Assembly (NCBI RefSeq): GCF_030733265.1
Contig: NZ_JASHJI010000012.1
Span: forward strand, 62,001-126,000
DNA from: Roseibium sp. MMSF_3412
GTDB taxonomy: Bacteria; Pseudomonadota; Alphaproteobacteria; Rhizobiales; Stappiaceae
Reading direction: 5' to 3'
Length of the DNA stretch: 64,000 nucleotides
The notes beneath the pieces are model-generated. The model worked only from the letters and a program-made list of their open reading frames with translations, searched no databases and was not told where the DNA came from. Shown piece by piece: positions 62,543 through 64,000 of this stretch; position 1 is the stretch's first letter; the number at the start of each line of letters is the position of its first letter. A program made the position numbers and the translations under genes.

Positions 62543-63406
62543 TTATCCGAAGAGGTGCTTGAACCGTTCGATGCAGAGCCGGAAACCGGCTTCGAAGTCA
62601 CCGTTGCCCGGGTGGTAGACGCTCTCGAAGGAGATGACGCCGTCATAGGCGTCGGCCTTCAAAGCAGCGGCCATCGGTTCAAACTGATCCGCGAGCTGCC
62701 CCTCGCCCATGCGTTTCACCTCAAGCGTGGCACGCGGCGTATCGACAAGAACGTCCTTGATGTGGACATGACCGAGATAGCCGCCCTTCACTTCGTCATA
62801 TCCGTCCGGATAGGCCCGCTCGTGGCACCAGCAGTTGTTCGCCGGGTCCCACAGGACTTTCAGCGCATCCTTGGCGTTGAGATCGTCGATCAGCTTGCGC
62901 GCGGTGTAGTTGGAGTTGACCATCGTGCCATTGCCGGTTTCCACGACAAGGGTCAGACCTTCAGATCGTGCAAGATCGACGGCAGGCGCGATCAGGGGAA
63001 GCGACGCCTCCCACGCTCCCTTCGCGACGTTCCACTTTTCCGCACCGCCCTTGCCCCAGAGGATCTGTTCCTTCTTGTTGGTCATGATCCGGACCAGCGG
63101 TGAGTTCAGTTCATGCGCCATGTCCATGACACGCTTCAGCGCATCCATATGCGTTGTATGGAGCGCGTCACCCGGCTTGTTCGCCGTTGTCATGCCGGCA
63201 AAGACATGCCGGGACAGGCAACTGACCGGCTTGCCATGCTTTTCCAGAAGCGCCTTGATCCCGGCAATCTCCTGACTTGAGTGATCGCCGACCTCCTTTT
63301 CTCCGACAAATTGCAGCTCGGCATAGTCAAGGCCGAACTCGTCCATCACGGTCAGCGCGTGAGCGAGATCACGGCTGATTCCGTCGCAAATGACACCGAG
63401 TTTCAT
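62543..63406 (-). CDS. Sugar isomerase/epimerase-like TIM barrel
   Basis: A 287-residue xylose-isomerase-like barrel: KLGVICDGISRDLAHALTVMDEFGLDYAELQFVGEK, PLVRIMTNKKE, LTLVVETGNGTMVNSNY, KVLWDPANNCWC (metal), GYLGHVHIKDV and YDGVISFESVYHPGNG. Catalytic metal ligands are the E, D, H and E of these motifs. It may isomerise or epimerise a sugar, keto-acid or inositol derivative. It overlaps the downstream dehydrogenase stop by 4 nt (ATGA), so the two act together. Confidence 0.85.
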   Translation of the reverse strand: MKLGVICDGISRDLAHALTVMDEFGLDYAELQFVGEKEVGDHSSQEIAGIKALLEKHGKPVSCLSRHVFAGMTTANKPGDALHTTHMDALKRVMDMAHELNSPLVRIMTNKKEQILWGKGGAEKWNVAKGAWEASLPLIAPAVDLARSEGLTLVVETGNGTMVNSNYTARKLIDDLNAKDALKVLWDPANNCWCHERAYPDGYDEVKGGYLGHVHIKDVLVDTPRATLEVKRMGEGQLADQFEPMAAALKADAYDGVISFESVYHPGNGDFEAGFRLCIERFKHLFG

Positions 63407-64000
63407 GCTTTTTTGGCCTCCTCGCGATGGAGTTCAGCCCCGATGATCTCCTCGATCACCCGTGTGCAGATCCAGTTGTCGCCATTCGGATATTTCGTCT
63501 TGCCCGCGTGGAAGATCTGCATGGCGGCCGCGGCCGTGTGAAGCGGCACGCCGAGTTCCTCGCCAAGGTTCATCGAAATGGTAAGATCCTTGTGCATCGT
63601 ATTGATATGACTCCCGGTTCCCTCGAACTGGCGGTCTATGATTTTCTGCAGCGCGTTGTTGACCACCCCGCATCCGGCCGAGGATGTGGAGAACACGTCG
63701 AGGATCACCTGCCCGGGCACACCTGCCTTTGCCGCAAGTGCCGCGGCTTCGAAGGTTGCGGAGAATTGCGAACCGATCAGCGACTGCAGGCACGCCTTGA
63801 CCGTTTGGCCGTCACCGGCGCTGCTCCCCACGCGGTGTATGTTCGCCGAAACGGCCTCCATCACGGGTTTGAACGTATCCAGCACCGCGTCGGGCGCGGC
63901 CGCCATCATGGTCAGCGTACCGCCCTGCGCACCCGGGAAACCTCCCGAAACAGGGCTGTCAATGAGGTGGATGCCGCTGCCTTCCAGCATTGCGCCGACC
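63403..64000 (-). CDS. 3-hydroxyacid/L-threonate-type NAD-dependent dehydrogenase (5' end cut)
   Basis: The frame runs off the right edge with 198 C-terminal codons visible. IDSPVSGGFPGAQGGTLTMM is the substrate-binding signature of beta-hydroxyacid dehydrogenases and KACLQSLIGSQFSATFEAAALAAKAG carries the catalytic lysine; NTMHKDLTISMNLGEELGVPL completes the family. The Rossmann domain is outside the window. Tartronate-semialdehyde reductase, 3-hydroxyisobutyrate or threonate dehydrogenase are all possible; the isomerase next to it resembles four-carbon sugar-acid pathways. Confidence 0.85.
   Translation of the reverse strand, partial: VGAMLEGSGIHLIDSPVSGGFPGAQGGTLTMMAAAPDAVLDTFKPVMEAVSANIHRVGSSAGDGQTVKACLQSLIGSQFSATFEAAALAAKAGVPGQVILDVFSTSSAGCGVVNNALQKIIDRQFEGTGSHINTMHKDLTISMNLGEELGVPLHTAAAAMQIFHAGKTKYPNGDNWICTRVIEEIIGAELHREEAKKA

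Noticed and set aside
1-64000. tRNA, rRNA, CRISPR, insertion sequence or prophage
   Set aside because: No cloverleaf, rRNA, spaced direct-repeat array, transposase or phage structural gene was recognised by eye.

Overview
The window looks like a chromosomal segment of a metabolically versatile, heterotrophic alphaproteobacterium, most likely a Hyphomicrobiales relative of the Stappiaceae (Roseibium/Labrenzia type) or rhizobia. The reasons are the GC-rich coding sequence, a frcR-frcB-frcC-frcA-frcK block laid out as in Sinorhizobium, Entner-Doudoroff genes next to it, TRAP and Liv-type transporters, and dispersed palindromic intergenic repeats. I saw no rRNA or tRNA genes, phage, transposase or CRISPR array. 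The genus is inference. Layout: 1-9 kb holds unlinked housekeeping and catabolic genes: a partial form II CoxL-like molybdenum hydroxylase, a DMT exporter, an acyl-CoA ligase, an AAA ATPase, a small membrane protein and adenine deaminase. 9.4-21.4 kb is a carbohydrate module: ROK regulator plus fructose ABC transporter plus fructokinase, then zwf, edd, eda and, after a divergent PilZ-like gene, pgi. Three near-identical palindromes with a central ATCGAT lie directly upstream of zwf, edd and pgi and point to one LacI-type regulator encoded elsewhere. Together these genes take in fructose, phosphorylate it and run it through glucose 6-phosphate and 6-phosphogluconate to pyruvate and glyceraldehyde 3-phosphate. 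21.6-23.1 kb is a tandem array of four small glycine-zipper lipoproteins. 23-30 kb has a ThDP enzyme, alanine dehydrogenase with its divergent Lrp-type regulator, an SMP-30 lactonase, a secreted PAVY-repeat protein and tRNA hydroxylase TrhO. 30.7-37.4 kb is a second sugar or sugar-acid module: ABC transporter, zinc dehydrogenase, UxaB-like reductase and an unusual double-winged-helix GntR regulator; two promoters there share a 26-bp element. 37.7-45.8 kb is a catabolic cluster with a GntR/FCD regulator, intradiol dioxygenase, TRAP transporter, OsmC protein, nitroreductase, FAH-family hydrolase and divergent YciI protein. An identical 16-mer in the regulator promoter and in the divergent cluster promoter ties them together. 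46-52.9 kb carries malonyl-CoA decarboxylase, an AspT-type exchanger, a degenerate L,D-transpeptidase, and a small XRE/unknown/PAS-like operon overlapping a GNAT-like gene. 53.2-62.5 kb is an amide/formyl-compound module: Liv-type ABC transporter, FmdA-family amidase, glutamine-synthetase-like ligase, RpiR regulator, and a divergent N-formylglutamate-amidohydrolase-like plus isochorismatase-like pair. The right edge has a sugar isomerase-like gene coupled to a truncated beta-hydroxyacid dehydrogenase. Three intergenic stretches (27.8-28.6, 35.6-36.3, 38.3-39.4 kb) and part of a fourth (30.2-30.7 kb) are built from shared palindromic repeats; ORFs in them look spurious.
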